From positions 1,524,824 through 1,588,823 of the forward strand of contig NZ_QQSY01000001.1 of assembly GCF_003351225.1 (NCBI RefSeq): DNA of 64,000 bases. Direction: 5' to 3'. Below, in pieces: positions 42,092 to 51,074 of the stretch; the first letter of the stretch is position 1; the number at the start of each line of letters is the position of its first letter. The DNA comes from Dyella solisilvae (GTDB taxonomy: Bacteria; Pseudomonadota; Gammaproteobacteria; Xanthomonadales; Rhodanobacteraceae). Both the position numbers and the translations under genes were made by a program. The notes beneath the pieces were generated by a model. The model was not told the origin of the DNA. It did not search any database and saw only the letters and a program-made list of their open reading frames with translations.

Positions 42092-42409
42092 ATGGGCTTC
42101 GGAAAGATCTTGATTGTTGGTGTTCTGTGCGTCGGCGGCGTAGGTGCTGCATCGGCCATGGACGCGGACGGCCAGGATCTGGGCTCCATGCAGCGCAACC
42201 TGGACGGCAACATGGGCAGCCACGAGGGCGCCGGCAACAGCAGTTCCGGTGGCGACGCCCTGGGTGTCTCGCGCGAAAGCAACACGCAGCCGGGCTCCTC
42301 TTCGTCCTCCAGCAACGACAACTGCCCCAGCGCGGCCCCGGCCCCGTCGGCCCGCAATCGCCGCGCCAACCTCGGCTGGCAATCGCTGCTGCCCGGGTCC
42401 ATCCAGTAA
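42092..42409 (+). CDS. small serine-rich exported protein
   Basis: A 105-residue protein. A signal peptide spans residues 1-22 (ILIVGVLCVGGVGAASA). The mature part is low-complexity, rich in Gly, Asn and a run of seven serines (GSSSSSSN), with one Cys and a basic tail (RNRRANLGWQ). Function unknown. It ends 6 bases before mtfA, so they may be co-transcribed. Similar short proteins may occur in related genera, but I cannot confirm that. Confidence 0.62.
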   Translation: MGFGKILIVGVLCVGGVGAASAMDADGQDLGSMQRNLDGNMGSHEGAGNSSSGGDALGVSRESNTQPGSSSSSSNDNCPSAAPAPSARNRRANLGWQSLLPGSIQ

Positions 42410-42415
42410 CCGGCC

Positions 42416-43183
42416 GTGCCGGCGTCCTGGTGGCGGCGCTTCAGCGCCTACCTGACTCCTCCTCCCCTCGCCGACGCTCCCTGGCAACAGGCGTTGTCTG
42501 ACTGCGCCCTGGCGCGACGCCTCGAGTCGGCGCGTCAGGACGAGCTGCGCCGCCTCGTGGCCGTGTTCCTCGCCAGAAAGCGCTTTCATGCGCTGGCCGG
42601 CGCCGAACTTACCGACGCCATGCGCGTGGTGATCGCCATGCAGGCCTGCATCCCGGCGCTGCAGCAAGGCCCCAAGGCGCTGCGCGGCTGGCGCAATGTG
42701 CTGATCTATCCGGGCGAATTCAAAGTGCGGCGCCACTACCACGACGAACCCAGCGGCGTGGTCAGCGAGGGCGAGGAAGTTCTGATCGGTGAATCCTGGG
42801 AGCGCGGCCCGCTGGTGCTGTCGCTGGCGGACGTGCAGCTGGATCTCGAGCACCCGTGGGATGGCTTCAACGTGGTCGTGCACGAGATCGCCCACAAACT
42901 CGACATGCTCGACGGGCCGGCCGACGGCGTGCCGCCGCTGCCGCCATCGATTCCGCGACGGCAGTGGATCGTGTCCTTCCAGCGCGCCTTCGACCACCTC
43001 TCCAACGAGGTGGCGCGCGGCCGCGACACGCTGATCGATCCCTATGCAGCCGAGGGCGCCGACGAGTTTTTCGCGGTAGTGAGCGAGCTGCACTGGTCGC
43101 AGCCTGGCGTGCTGCGTCGCGCGGATGCCCAAGTGGCGGATTTGCTCGAGGCGTACTACGGGCCTTCGCCTGCACCGCGTTGA
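42416..43183 (+). CDS. mtfA: zinc peptidase MtfA
   Basis: A 255-residue cytosolic metallopeptidase. HEIAHKLDMLDG places zinc ligands His156 and His160 with catalytic Glu157. A further acidic ligand should lie in the ADEFFAVVSELHW segment near residue 220. In E. coli MtfA binds the Mlc repressor and so affects glucose PTS expression; whether that applies here is unknown. GTG start at 42416, close behind the serine-rich gene. Confidence 0.9.
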   Translation: MPASWWRRFSAYLTPPPLADAPWQQALSDCALARRLESARQDELRRLVAVFLARKRFHALAGAELTDAMRVVIAMQACIPALQQGPKALRGWRNVLIYPGEFKVRRHYHDEPSGVVSEGEEVLIGESWERGPLVLSLADVQLDLEHPWDGFNVVVHEIAHKLDMLDGPADGVPPLPPSIPRRQWIVSFQRAFDHLSNEVARGRDTLIDPYAAEGADEFFAVVSELHWSQPGVLRRADAQVADLLEAYYGPSPAPR

Positions 43184-43331
43184 AGCACTCGCTAGCAGGA
43201 GCGCACCTTGCGCACGAAAAGCCTATGGAGCGGTGATGCCGCCGTGCGGGACGGCGCGATAACGAAATGGCATGAAGATGCCGCCGCGCCGCGGTCGCGC
43301 ATGGCGTGCGCTCCCAGAGCAAGACGGCGGA

Positions 43332-44750
43332 TTAGCTCGGCGGCAACTTCACGCTGAAGCGGGCGCCGTTGAATTCGGGGGAGCGGTCGACCACCAGCTC
43401 GCCGCCGTAGGCGCGGATGATGTCTTGCACGATCGACAGGCCGATGCCATGGCCCTGCACGCGCTCGTCGCCGCGCACGCCACGCTGCAGCACGCTATCG
43501 ATCTTGTCGTCGTCGATGCCGGGGCCATCGTCTTCCACGCTCAGCCACAGGCCCGGACGCTGGCGGCCGGCGACGGGGCGCATCTTCACCACCAACAAGA
43601 CCCGATGGCGCGCCCACTTGAAGGCGTTCTCGAGCAGGTTGCCCATCATCTCCAGCAGGTCGCCCTGCTCGCCGTAGAAGGAGGCGTTGTCGTCGATGTC
43701 GAATTCGCACAGCACGTTCTTGGCGGCGTAGACCTTCTCCAGGCTCTGCACCAGGTCTTCGGCATGGCCGGCAATCGGGATCGCCGTGGCCGCGAACGTC
43801 TGGCGGCCCGAGGTGGCCGCGCGCGCGAGCTGGTAAGCGACCAGTTCATCCATCTTGCGCACCTGCTCCAGCATCGGGTCGCGCTGGCCGGCCTCGTCGC
43901 GGGCGCTCTCCAGGCTGGAGCGGATCACCGCCAGCGGCGTCTTCAGGCTGTGCGCGAGATCGGCCAGCGTGTTGCGCGTGCGAACGCGCTGCTCGCGCTC
44001 GCTGTCGATGAAGGCGTTGATGCGCTCGGTGAGACCGGTGAGCTCGGCCGGGTACTGATCGCCCAGGTGGTCGCGTTCGCCACGCTCCACGCGCGACATC
44101 TCGTTGGCCACCTTGCGCAGCGGCGTCAGGCTCCAGCGCAGCAACAGCAGCTGCAGCAGGATCAGCATCACGCCCAGCGAGGCCAGCCAGAAGATCAGGC
44201 TGCGCCGGAATACCGCATTGCGTCCTTCGAGCTGGTCTTCGGTCTGCGCCACCATGAAGGTGAGATGCACCGACTTCTTCTCGGCGGTGTCGAGCGCCAC
44301 GCCATAGGTGTAGTAGTACAGGCGGCCCATGCGCGTATCGACGGGACCGACGAACTGGCCTTCGCCGGGAGCGAGCGGACGCAGGAAACTGAAATCACGG
44401 CCGATCGCCGAGGGCGACTCCCACTTGAAGCCGTTGTCGCCGATGGCCACGGCATACAGGCCCGAGCCGGGCCGTGAGAAGCTCGGGTCCGGCGGCGTGT
44501 CGGGCAGCAGCACCTTGCCCGAGCGGCCCACTTCGGTGCCGGCCAGGTAGGCCACGACGAAATTCTGCAGGCGATCCTGCAGCCCCTTGAGTGCACTGTC
44601 CGAAGCGGTGCGGGTGAGCGTCAGGCCCACCACGCCCAGGAACGCCGCCAGCACGAAGCCAGTGGCCAGCGCCGCGCGCGCCGCCAGCGAAAACGGGCGG
44701 CGCGGGGGCGGAGAATCACTCGTCTTCGGCTTCGCTGCGAGGGATGGCAA
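43332..44750 (-). CDS. PhoQ-like sensor histidine kinase
   Basis: A 472-residue two-helix membrane sensor. The first TM lies at about residues 23-43, a periplasmic sensor domain at 44-160, and the second TM near 175-195. HAMP-like and dimerisation domains follow, with the phospho-His in LADLAHSLKTPLAVIRSSLE, then an HATPase domain (NLLENAFKWA; DDGPGIDDD; GHGIGLSIVQDI). It partners with the regulator upstream. The start is uncertain: TTG at 44750 or GTG at 44768, both inside the regulator gene, giving a 35-53 base overlap. Mg2+, acid or peptide sensing as in PhoQ is inference from overall similarity. Confidence 0.85.
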   Translation of the reverse strand: MPSLAAKPKTSDSPPPRRPFSLAARAALATGFVLAAFLGVVGLTLTRTASDSALKGLQDRLQNFVVAYLAGTEVGRSGKVLLPDTPPDPSFSRPGSGLYAVAIGDNGFKWESPSAIGRDFSFLRPLAPGEGQFVGPVDTRMGRLYYYTYGVALDTAEKKSVHLTFMVAQTEDQLEGRNAVFRRSLIFWLASLGVMLILLQLLLLRWSLTPLRKVANEMSRVERGERDHLGDQYPAELTGLTERINAFIDSEREQRVRTRNTLADLAHSLKTPLAVIRSSLESARDEAGQRDPMLEQVRKMDELVAYQLARAATSGRQTFAATAIPIAGHAEDLVQSLEKVYAAKNVLCEFDIDDNASFYGEQGDLLEMMGNLLENAFKWARHRVLLVVKMRPVAGRQRPGLWLSVEDDGPGIDDDKIDSVLQRGVRGDERVQGHGIGLSIVQDIIRAYGGELVVDRSPEFNGARFSVKLPPS

Positions 44751-45408
44751 AGCGGTATCCGCGTCCACGTACCGTCTCGATGGGCTTGAGGTTGCCTTCG
44801 GGGTCCAGCTTCCTGCGCAGACGGCCGATGAAGACCTCCAGCACGTTGGAATCGCGATCGAAGTCCTGCTGGTAAATGTGCTCGGTGAGGTCGGCCTTGG
44901 AGACCAGCTCACCCGCATGCAGCATCAGGTATTCGAGCACCTTGTATTCGTAGCTGGTCAGGTCGACCACCTTGCCTTCCACCGTCACCGTCTGCGCGGT
45001 GGTGTCCAGCTTGATCGGGCCACAGGCGAGCACCGGTTTGGACCAGCCGCTGGCGCGACGCACCAGCGCGTTGATGCGCGCCAGCAGCTCCTCGACGTGG
45101 AAGGGCTTGACCAGGTAGTCGTCGGCGCCGTGCTTGAGGCCTTCCACCTTGTCCTGCCAGCCGCCGCGGGCGGTGAGGATCAGGATCGGGTAGCGCTGGC
45201 CGGCTTCGCGCAACGACTTGATCAGGTCCATGCCCGACATCTTGGGCAGGCCCAGGTCGATGATCGCCAGGTCGAACGGCACCTCACGACCGAGATACAT
45301 GCCTTCCTCACCATCCTGGGCTGCATCGACGGCAAAACCATCGCGCTTCAGGCGGGCGGCGAGCGTTTCGCGCAGCGGCGCCTCGTCCTCAACCAAAAGG
45401 ATGCGCAT
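44716..45408 (-). CDS. PhoP-like OmpR-family response regulator
   Basis: A 230-residue regulator. The receiver domain (residues 1-120) has the phospho-acceptor Asp in LAIIDLGLPKMSGMDLIK, a Thr switch (ILTARGGW) and Lys (DYLVKPFHVEELLAR). A winged-helix DNA-binding domain follows (VVDLTSYEYKVLEYLMLH ... RDSNVLEVFIGRLRRKLD ... GYRFAIPR). Translation overlaps the kinase downstream and, by ATGA overlap, the PepSY-like gene upstream, so the three form one operon. Confidence 0.92.
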   Translation of the reverse strand: MRILLVEDEAPLRETLAARLKRDGFAVDAAQDGEEGMYLGREVPFDLAIIDLGLPKMSGMDLIKSLREAGQRYPILILTARGGWQDKVEGLKHGADDYLVKPFHVEELLARINALVRRASGWSKPVLACGPIKLDTTAQTVTVEGKVVDLTSYEYKVLEYLMLHAGELVSKADLTEHIYQQDFDRDSNVLEVFIGRLRRKLDPEGNLKPIETVRGRGYRFAIPRSEAEDE

Positions 45409-45725
45409 CAGTGTTTCTCCTTGTTGCTTTCGCCGTCATTGGACGGGTTCTTGGTCGAATCGTTGGTAGCCGGCTTGCTGGCTTCCGTGGTTACGGTCAC
45501 CACCCGCACGTGCCCCTCGGGCGTCAGCACCTTCACCCGATGCTCGAAGGAGCTGCGTCCACGACGCACGGTCGTGGCCGACAACACCTTGCCGCCCGTT
45601 TCCTGCTGCACCTGGGTCACCGCCTGCTCCAGCGACATGGCCGGCTCGGCCGACTGCGCCGCCTCGGCGGCAGCCGCCGTCGTCAGCATCAGCAGCAGGG
45701 GGGTGGCGCGCAGGAATGTTTTCAT
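45408..45725 (-). CDS. exported PepSY-like protein preceding the two-component genes
   Basis: A 105-residue protein. A signal peptide spans residues 1-20 (MKTFLRATPLLLMLTTAAAA). A PepSY-like beta-strand region follows (SLEQAVTQVQQETGGKVLSATTVRRG ... FEHRVKVLTPEGHVRVVTV), then a hydrophilic tail. Its stop overlaps the regulator start. Exported PepSY proteins beside PhoPQ-type systems could modulate the sensor; that is inference. The start at 45725 is set by the signal peptide. Confidence 0.78.
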   Translation of the reverse strand: MKTFLRATPLLLMLTTAAAAEAAQSAEPAMSLEQAVTQVQQETGGKVLSATTVRRGRSSFEHRVKVLTPEGHVRVVTVTTEASKPATNDSTKNPSNDGESNKEKH

Positions 45726-45820
45726 TTCGTTAAGCAAACTCGATGACCTGCGGGGCGATACGCCATCGTCGTTCAGACTATGGAATCTGGCCTGAATATT
45801 GACCGGACAAACGTGCGCCG

Positions 45821-46825
45821 TCACGCGGCGACCCGGGGTTGGGCCACGGCCTGTTCAAGCAGTGGCCAGCCCGCGCCCGGCAGTTGGGCGCCCTCGCTCA
45901 GGCGCCGGCGGAACCCGCGCGCGCCGGGCTCGCCCTGATAAAGGCCCAGCAGGTGGCGGCTGATGTGCTTGAGCGACGTGCCGCGGGCCAGTTCGGCCTC
46001 GATGTAGGGACGCAGGCGCAGCAGCACGTCCTCACGGGTGGGGAGCGGCTCCCCGTAGAGCTCGGCCTCGACCCGGGCCAGCACATACGGATCGTGATAG
46101 GCCGCGCGGCCCAGCATCACGCCATCGACCTGGGCGAGGTGGTCGCGCACCTGCTCCACCGTGGTGATGCCGCCGTTGATGACCACCACCAACTCGGGAA
46201 ACTCGCGCTTGAGGCGGTACACCCGCTGGTAATCCAGCGGCGGGATCTCGCGATTTTCCTTGGGACTGAGGCCCTGCAACCAGGCCTTGCGCGCGTGCAC
46301 CACCAGCACCTCCACGCCCGCGCCGAGCATGGTCTCGGTGAAGTGCTGCAGGTCGGCGTAGTCGTCCTGGTCGTCCACGCCGATGCGGCACTTCACCGTC
46401 ACCTGAACGTCCACCGCGTCACGCATGGCCTTCACGCAATCGCCCACCAGGGCCGGCTCGCGCATCAGGCAGGCCCCGAAACGGCCGGACTGCACGCGAT
46501 CGGAGGGGCAGCCGACGTTGAGGTTGATCTCGTCGTAGCCGGCGTCGGCGCCGTAGCGCGCCGCCACCGCCAGTTCCGTCGGCTCGCTGCCACCCAGCTG
46601 CAGCGCCACCGGGTGTTCCTGCTGGCTATGTTCGAGCAGGCGCAGCTGCTGGCCGCGCACGAGCGCAGCGCTGGTCACCATCTCCGTATACAAACGGGCA
46701 TGCGGCGACAGCAACCGGTGGAAATACCGGCAGTGGCGGTCGGTCCAGTCCATCATGGGCGCGACGGTGAGGCGCCAGTCCTCCTTTTGCAGCGGCTGGC
46801 GTGGATATTCGGCGGGGGCTGACAT
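45821..46825 (-). CDS. dusA: tRNA-dihydrouridine synthase A
   Basis: Flavoenzyme that reduces uridine to dihydrouridine in the tRNA D-loop. It has 334 residues. Dus motifs include VAPMMDWTDRHCRYFHRLL, NLNVGCPSDRVQSGRFGACLM (catalytic Cys in the GCPS region), VTVKCRIGVDD, VHARKAWLQGLSPKENR and GRAAYHDPY. The subgroup A signature is clear. Unrelated to the neighbouring two-component genes. Confidence 0.95.
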   Translation of the reverse strand: MSAPAEYPRQPLQKEDWRLTVAPMMDWTDRHCRYFHRLLSPHARLYTEMVTSAALVRGQQLRLLEHSQQEHPVALQLGGSEPTELAVAARYGADAGYDEINLNVGCPSDRVQSGRFGACLMREPALVGDCVKAMRDAVDVQVTVKCRIGVDDQDDYADLQHFTETMLGAGVEVLVVHARKAWLQGLSPKENREIPPLDYQRVYRLKREFPELVVVINGGITTVEQVRDHLAQVDGVMLGRAAYHDPYVLARVEAELYGEPLPTREDVLLRLRPYIEAELARGTSLKHISRHLLGLYQGEPGARGFRRRLSEGAQLPGAGWPLLEQAVAQPRVAA

Positions 46826-46847
46826 GCGGCCTATTGTACCGGCTGGC

Positions 46848-47465
46848 TCAGGGCGCCGGGCCGCCGCCCCGTCCGTACCGCCAGGCCAGCCAGCGCAAGG
46901 GCACCGCCGCCACCGCGAATAGCACGGCCGGGATCATCCAGCCCAGCTGGTACATCGCCATCGCCGCGAACGCCGCCACCACAAAGCACTGCTTGGCCAG
47001 CAGCTGCATCGCCGCCTCGCGCGTCACCCCCTGCGCCAGCCTCGCGATGAAGGCCAGGTAGCCCCACGACAGGGCCAGGCACGTGTACAGCACGGCGAAC
47101 GCCACGGCATAGACAAGTACGCCGCCTTCCTTCTCGGGATGGGTGATCCAAAAGCGCACCACCACCGGCACCAGCGCCACGAGACTCAGCACCAGCAAGT
47201 TGAGCAGGGTGCCTGGCCCGTCAATGTGGCGGAGGTAGGCCAGCATGCGCCGGTGCATCAGCCACACCACGCCGATCAGCAGGAAGCTGACGAAATAGGT
47301 CAGCAGCGGCGGTCCCCACGCCTGCCACAGCGTGATGCCGGCCGTCAGCTCCGGATGGATCTCGATCGCCGACAGCGTGATGGCGATGGCGAAGACGCCA
47401 TCGGACAGGAGGACCAGCCGATCCAGATGCTTCGAAATCTCCGGGACTTCCTCGTCCTGCGTCAT
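46848..47465 (-). CDS. TMEM175-like (DUF1211) potassium channel family protein
   Basis: A 205-residue protein with six hydrophobic helices. Helix 1 carries LLSDGVFAIAITLSAIEI, the FSDGVFAIAxTL-type filter signature of the TMEM175/DUF1211 family, with Leu in place of the first Phe. Bacterial members form tetrameric K+-permeable channels. ATG at 47465 with a short acidic N-terminus. It lies 22 bases after dusA on the same strand. Confidence 0.85.
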   Translation of the reverse strand: MTQDEEVPEISKHLDRLVLLSDGVFAIAITLSAIEIHPELTAGITLWQAWGPPLLTYFVSFLLIGVVWLMHRRMLAYLRHIDGPGTLLNLLVLSLVALVPVVVRFWITHPEKEGGVLVYAVAFAVLYTCLALSWGYLAFIARLAQGVTREAAMQLLAKQCFVVAAFAAMAMYQLGWMIPAVLFAVAAVPLRWLAWRYGRGGGPAP

Positions 47466-47828
47466 TGCCCAGTCTCCCGTGCAGTACGAAACAGGCTTCG
47501 GTGGTGCATCGCCGCCGGGCTGCGCCGGTCGCGCGTCATGATGACGCAGCGCTCTAGCCCGAGCGAGTGCCGCGCGCGACCCGTGTGTGCCCGATCCTCG
47601 CCAGACCGCGCCGCGGCAGCACTTGGCTGTCAGGCCGACGCCTTGCCGCGGCCTGAGCCCGATCATGAACGAAGCGGCCCCCGATGGCATAATGCGCACC
47701 CATACGCTGCACCCAAGGCAGCACTCGTCAGGCGCAGCGGACCATCGCCCTCCCCACGCGAGTCCGGCTCCGGCCCTCTGGCCGGCGCGGTTGCCTGCAG
47801 CTTCACTTATCTACGACGGTACCCGGCA
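47466..47828. promoter_or_regulatory. 363-base divergent intergenic region before fpr
   Basis: No gene was seen. On the plus strand a CATAAT hexamer (47688-47693) is the best -10 candidate for fpr, with only a weak -35. That would leave a leader of about 130 bases in which I saw no clear riboswitch fold. Start-like ATGs open only short non-coding frames. Confidence 0.3.
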
Positions 47829-48605
47829 ATGGTGGCATTGGCGACGGAGCACGTGATCGACGTGCACCACTGGAATGACAGCCTCTTCAGTTTCCGCACG
47901 ACGCGCGATCCTGGCTTCCGCTTCGACAGCGGCCAGTTCGTGATGATCGGACTGGAGGTGGACGGCCGCCCGCTGATGCGCGCGTATTCGATCGCCAGCG
48001 CCAATTACGAAGAGCACCTGGAGTTCTTCAGCATCAAGGTGCCCAACGGCCCGCTGACCTCGCGCCTGCAGCACCTCAAGCCCGGCGATCCGATCATCGT
48101 CAGCCGCAAGCCGACCGGCACGCTGGTGCTCAACGACCTCAAGCCTGGCAAGCACCTCTACCTGCTGGGCACGGGCACCGGCCTGGCGCCATTCATGAGC
48201 CTGGCGCGCGATCCGGAAACCTACGAGCGCTACGAAAAGATCGTGATCGCGCACGGCGTGCGCAACATCAATGACCTCGCCTACCGCGACTACATCGAGA
48301 ACGAGCTGCCGAAACACGAGTATCTCGGTGAGCTGGTTCGCGAGAAGCTGATCTACTTCCCCACGGTGACGCGCGAGCCGTTCCGCAACGAGGGCCGTCT
48401 CACCGATGCCATCGTGAACGGCGCCATGAGCGCGGCTGTCGGTCTGCCGCCGCTGGATCCGGCCGTCGATCGCGCCATGCTCTGCGGCAGCCCGCAGATG
48501 CTGGACGACACCTGCGACCTGCTCGATGCGCGCGGTTTCCAGGTTTCCCCGCGCACTCGCGAGCCCGGCGACTACGTGATCGAGCGCGCGTTCGTCGACA
48601 AGTAG
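47829..48605 (+). CDS. fpr: ferredoxin-NADP reductase
   Basis: A 258-residue FAD enzyme exchanging electrons between NADPH and ferredoxin or flavodoxin. The FAD-binding block RAYSIASANYEEHLEFFSIKV is the bacterial subclass form; the NADPH-binding GTGTGLAPFMSLARDP and a C-terminal GDYVIERAFVDK follow. The last residues (AFVDK) match the subclass I enzymes of gammaproteobacteria. ATG at 47829. Possibly tied to oxidative-stress defence or Fe-S assembly; no regulator is adjacent. Confidence 0.94.
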   Translation: MVALATEHVIDVHHWNDSLFSFRTTRDPGFRFDSGQFVMIGLEVDGRPLMRAYSIASANYEEHLEFFSIKVPNGPLTSRLQHLKPGDPIIVSRKPTGTLVLNDLKPGKHLYLLGTGTGLAPFMSLARDPETYERYEKIVIAHGVRNINDLAYRDYIENELPKHEYLGELVREKLIYFPTVTREPFRNEGRLTDAIVNGAMSAAVGLPPLDPAVDRAMLCGSPQMLDDTCDLLDARGFQVSPRTREPGDYVIERAFVDK

Positions 48606-48619
48606 AAATGGTCTTTCCT

Positions 48620-48646
48620 GTAGGAGCGCACAAGGTGCGCTCCTAC
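48620..48646. repeat. palindromic repeat after fpr
   Basis: Perfect 12-base arms (48620-48631 and 48635-48646) with a 3-base loop, of the GTAGGAGCGCAC type scattered in xanthomonads and pseudomonads. It lies between the convergent fpr and SDR genes. Related half-copies occur near 43190 and 50291. Confidence 0.8.
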
Positions 48647-48662
48647 GCGCCGAGTGATGCGC

Positions 48663-49265
48663 TTATTGCCAGACGGTGTAGACGCGCCCGCTGCCTACGC
48701 CTTCCACGCTGCGTCGATAAGCCAGCGCCACCCGCGCGCCCGGCACCGCCTCGAAGCCCGGGAAATACGGGCCATAGGCGTCCTGCGATTCGGTGAGCAG
48801 GGTCGCGCTCACCACATTGATGCGCAGGCCTCGCGGCAACTCGGTGGCGGCGGCGCGCACGAAGCCTTCGATCGCAGCATTCACCGTGGTGGCGTTTGCA
48901 CCCAGCCGGATCGGCTCGGCGCCGGTGATGCCGCTGGTCAAAGTGAACGAGCCGCCGTCGCGCAGGTGGCGGATGCCCGCCAGCACCACGTTGACCTGCC
49001 CCATGAGCTTGTCCTGCAGGCCCAGGTTGAATTGTGCGGGCGTGGTCTGCGCCAGTTCGCCGAAGTGCACGTTGCCGGCGGTGGTGATGACGCCGTCCAG
49101 CGGACCCGCCGCCTCGTACATGCGCTCGACGCTGGCCATGTCGGTCAGGTCCACGCGCAGGTCGCCGGAGTGACGGCCGGCCCGGATCAGTTCGTGATAT
49201 GGGGCCAGTTCATTGGCCACGGCCTGGCCAACCGTGCCGCTGGCGCCGACAAGCAGGAGTCGCAT
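48663..49265 (-). CDS. short-chain dehydrogenase/reductase
   Basis: A 200-residue SDR-fold protein. It has a short nucleotide-binding loop (LLLVGASGTVGQAVANEL) and the strand GVITTAGNVHFGEL. The catalytic Tyr-x3-Lys is not evident: the region after TSGITGAEPIRLG reads ANATTVNAAIEG, lacking Tyr and Lys. It may be a non-classical or inactive relative. Divergent from a LysR gene that probably controls it. Confidence 0.8.
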   Translation of the reverse strand: MRLLLVGASGTVGQAVANELAPYHELIRAGRHSGDLRVDLTDMASVERMYEAAGPLDGVITTAGNVHFGELAQTTPAQFNLGLQDKLMGQVNVVLAGIRHLRDGGSFTLTSGITGAEPIRLGANATTVNAAIEGFVRAAATELPRGLRINVVSATLLTESQDAYGPYFPGFEAVPGARVALAYRRSVEGVGSGRVYTVWQ

Positions 49266-49344
49266 GGGATGGTCCTTGGATGATCCGACCCGGCGGGCCG
49301 GCTGTCCGCAGTTTCCCCACAAACCGCAGGGCGATAAACGTGCC

Positions 49345-49382
49345 ATGATTTGACCCATTACAAACCATGGGTTTTGAATCAT
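49345..49382 (+). promoter_or_regulatory. interrupted dyad operator between SDR and lysR
   Basis: Paired blocks ATGATT (49345-49350)/AATCAT (49377-49382) and CCCAT (49354-49358)/ATGGG (49367-49371) form a symmetric site that overlaps the lysR ATG. This is the expected layout for autoregulation and control of the divergent gene by a LysR protein. Confidence 0.5.
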
Positions 49383-50292
49383 GGATGCCTTGGCGAGCAT
49401 GGCGATGTTCGTGCGCGTGGTGGAAAGCGGCAGCTTCAGCGCCGCCGCGGACGCCAGCGGGGTGTCACCGACCATGGCCGGCAAGCACATCCGCGCCATC
49501 GAGCAGCGGCTCGGCGCGCGGTTGCTCCATCGCACCACCCGCCGCCAGCAGCTGACTGAAGTCGGCCGGCTGTACTACGAGCGCTGCAAGCAGGTGTTGG
49601 CGGACGTCGAGCTGGCCGAGGCCAGCGCATCCGAACTGCAGGCCACGCCTCGCGGCCGCCTGCGCCTGACGGCGCCGATGAGCTTTGGCAGCCGGCGACT
49701 GACGCCGGCGCTCACCGACTATCTGCAACGGTACCCGGACGTGAGCGTGGACCTGACGCTGGATAACCGCGTGGTCGACGTGGTTGGCGAGGGCTACGAG
49801 CTGGCCATCCGCATCGGCGCCATCGACGACCCGCAACTGGTGGCGCGCCCGCTCCTGCCCTACCGCATGCTGCTGGTCGCCTCGCCGGGCTACCTGGCGC
49901 GCCACGGTACGCCGCAGCATCCACGGGATCTCTCAACGCATGTCTGCCTGGGCCTGTCCAACTGGCGGCGACGCGACCAATGGCGCCTGACCGGCGCGGA
50001 TGGCGAGATCTGCGACGTGCCGGTGCACGGTCGGCTGTCGGTCGACCACGGCGATGCACTGCGGGTGGCTGCCCTGCACGACGCCGGCATCGTGCTGCAG
50101 CCCGAGGTATTGCTGGCCGATGACCTGGAAGCCGGGCGACTCGAGTCCGTATTGCCCGGCTGGGCGCCACCGGCGACGCCGATGCACCTGCTGTATGCGC
50201 CGGATCGGCGCCCGACGGCCAAGCTGCGCAGCATGATCGACTTCCTGCTCGAGCGCTTCGGCGCACGGAGCGAGCAAAGCCATGCCGAGTAG
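49381..50292 (+). CDS. LysR-family transcriptional regulator (SDR-linked)
   Basis: A 303-residue LTTR. The N-terminal winged helix spans residues 1-60 (FVRVVESGSFSAAADASGVSPTMAGKHIRAIEQRLGARLLHRTTR). A linker helix and a two-lobed effector domain follow (LRLTAPMSFGSRRLTPALTDYLQRYPDVSVDLTLDN). It belongs to the broad AaeR/DmlR-type branch. Divergent from the SDR gene by 115 bases with a dyad operator. Effector unknown. Confidence 0.9.
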   Translation: MDALASMAMFVRVVESGSFSAAADASGVSPTMAGKHIRAIEQRLGARLLHRTTRRQQLTEVGRLYYERCKQVLADVELAEASASELQATPRGRLRLTAPMSFGSRRLTPALTDYLQRYPDVSVDLTLDNRVVDVVGEGYELAIRIGAIDDPQLVARPLLPYRMLLVASPGYLARHGTPQHPRDLSTHVCLGLSNWRRRDQWRLTGADGEICDVPVHGRLSVDHGDALRVAALHDAGIVLQPEVLLADDLEAGRLESVLPGWAPPATPMHLLYAPDRRPTAKLRSMIDFLLERFGARSEQSHAE

Positions 50293-50304
50293 GAGCGAAC
50301 GAAC

Positions 50305-50958
50305 TCAGTCGCGGATGCGACCCTGCCCTTCGTTGTCCCAGTAGCCGAACACGCGGCGCGCAATGAGCTTGTACAGGCGCTTGCCGGTCGCGCGCCATAG
50401 CCGCGAATGCGCCGCGGGCTGGTCCAGGATGGTGCGCTGGCGCGCACTGAGTGCTTCCGGACAGTAGGTGCGCTTGTGCTTGAGCAGGTGACGCAGATCC
50501 TCTCGCGCAAGCAGCCGGAACAGGGCGCCGCGCCGACCGCGTGTCCACGCGATCTGGAAATCCACCAGCGCCGGCCGGCCGTCGCTGCGCACCAGCCAGT
50601 TCGGTTCCTTGGCCAGGTCGTTGTGCACGATGCCGCGTCGGTGCAGTACCGCCAGCAGGCGCAAGGCATCACGGTAGTAGGCGCGATCGCGCGGCTGCGC
50701 CTGCTGCATCGGGGCGCCGGCAATGTAGCCGCGCAGCAGCTCGTGGCCGTTCCAGCCGAGCAGGCTCGGCACGCCGTCGACGCCGGCCAGCTTGGCCAGC
50801 GCACGGGCCTCGCGCGCCGCGGCGCGACGTGCAAAGGCGCGCGCCCACCAGCGCGCAGCGCCGATATCGCGGCGGATCACGCTGACGCCGCCACGTTCGG
50901 TCAGTTCAATCCGGCCGAGTTCGTCGGCCTTGAGCAGGGTGTCGCGGGTCGTGTTCAC
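50305..50958 (-). CDS. WaaP/RIO-like small kinase
   Basis: A 217-residue protein-kinase-fold protein of the lipopolysaccharide-kinase/RIO type. The catalytic loop is GIVHNDLAKEPNWLV (Asp as base, Asn as metal ligand) and the metal Asp lies in PALVDFQIAW. The N-lobe is short, with Arg-rich helices (ARRAAAREARALAKL). GTG start at 50958. It may phosphorylate LPS core heptose/Kdo or another small molecule; the substrate is not decided. It lies 12 bases past the lysR stop on the opposite strand. Confidence 0.8.
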   Translation of the reverse strand: MNTTRDTLLKADELGRIELTERGGVSVIRRDIGAARWWARAFARRAAAREARALAKLAGVDGVPSLLGWNGHELLRGYIAGAPMQQAQPRDRAYYRDALRLLAVLHRRGIVHNDLAKEPNWLVRSDGRPALVDFQIAWTRGRRGALFRLLAREDLRHLLKHKRTYCPEALSARQRTILDQPAAHSRLWRATGKRLYKLIARRVFGYWDNEGQGRIRD

Positions 50959-51074
50959 AGACGTTCCGTCAGGCTGGGCCGCCCGCACTCGCCGGCTCGC
51001 CACTGGGCGGATTATTGTCACCGATCCGACCACCGCCTGCTGCACCATCCGACAAGCCGCTCCGGAAGCCACTG

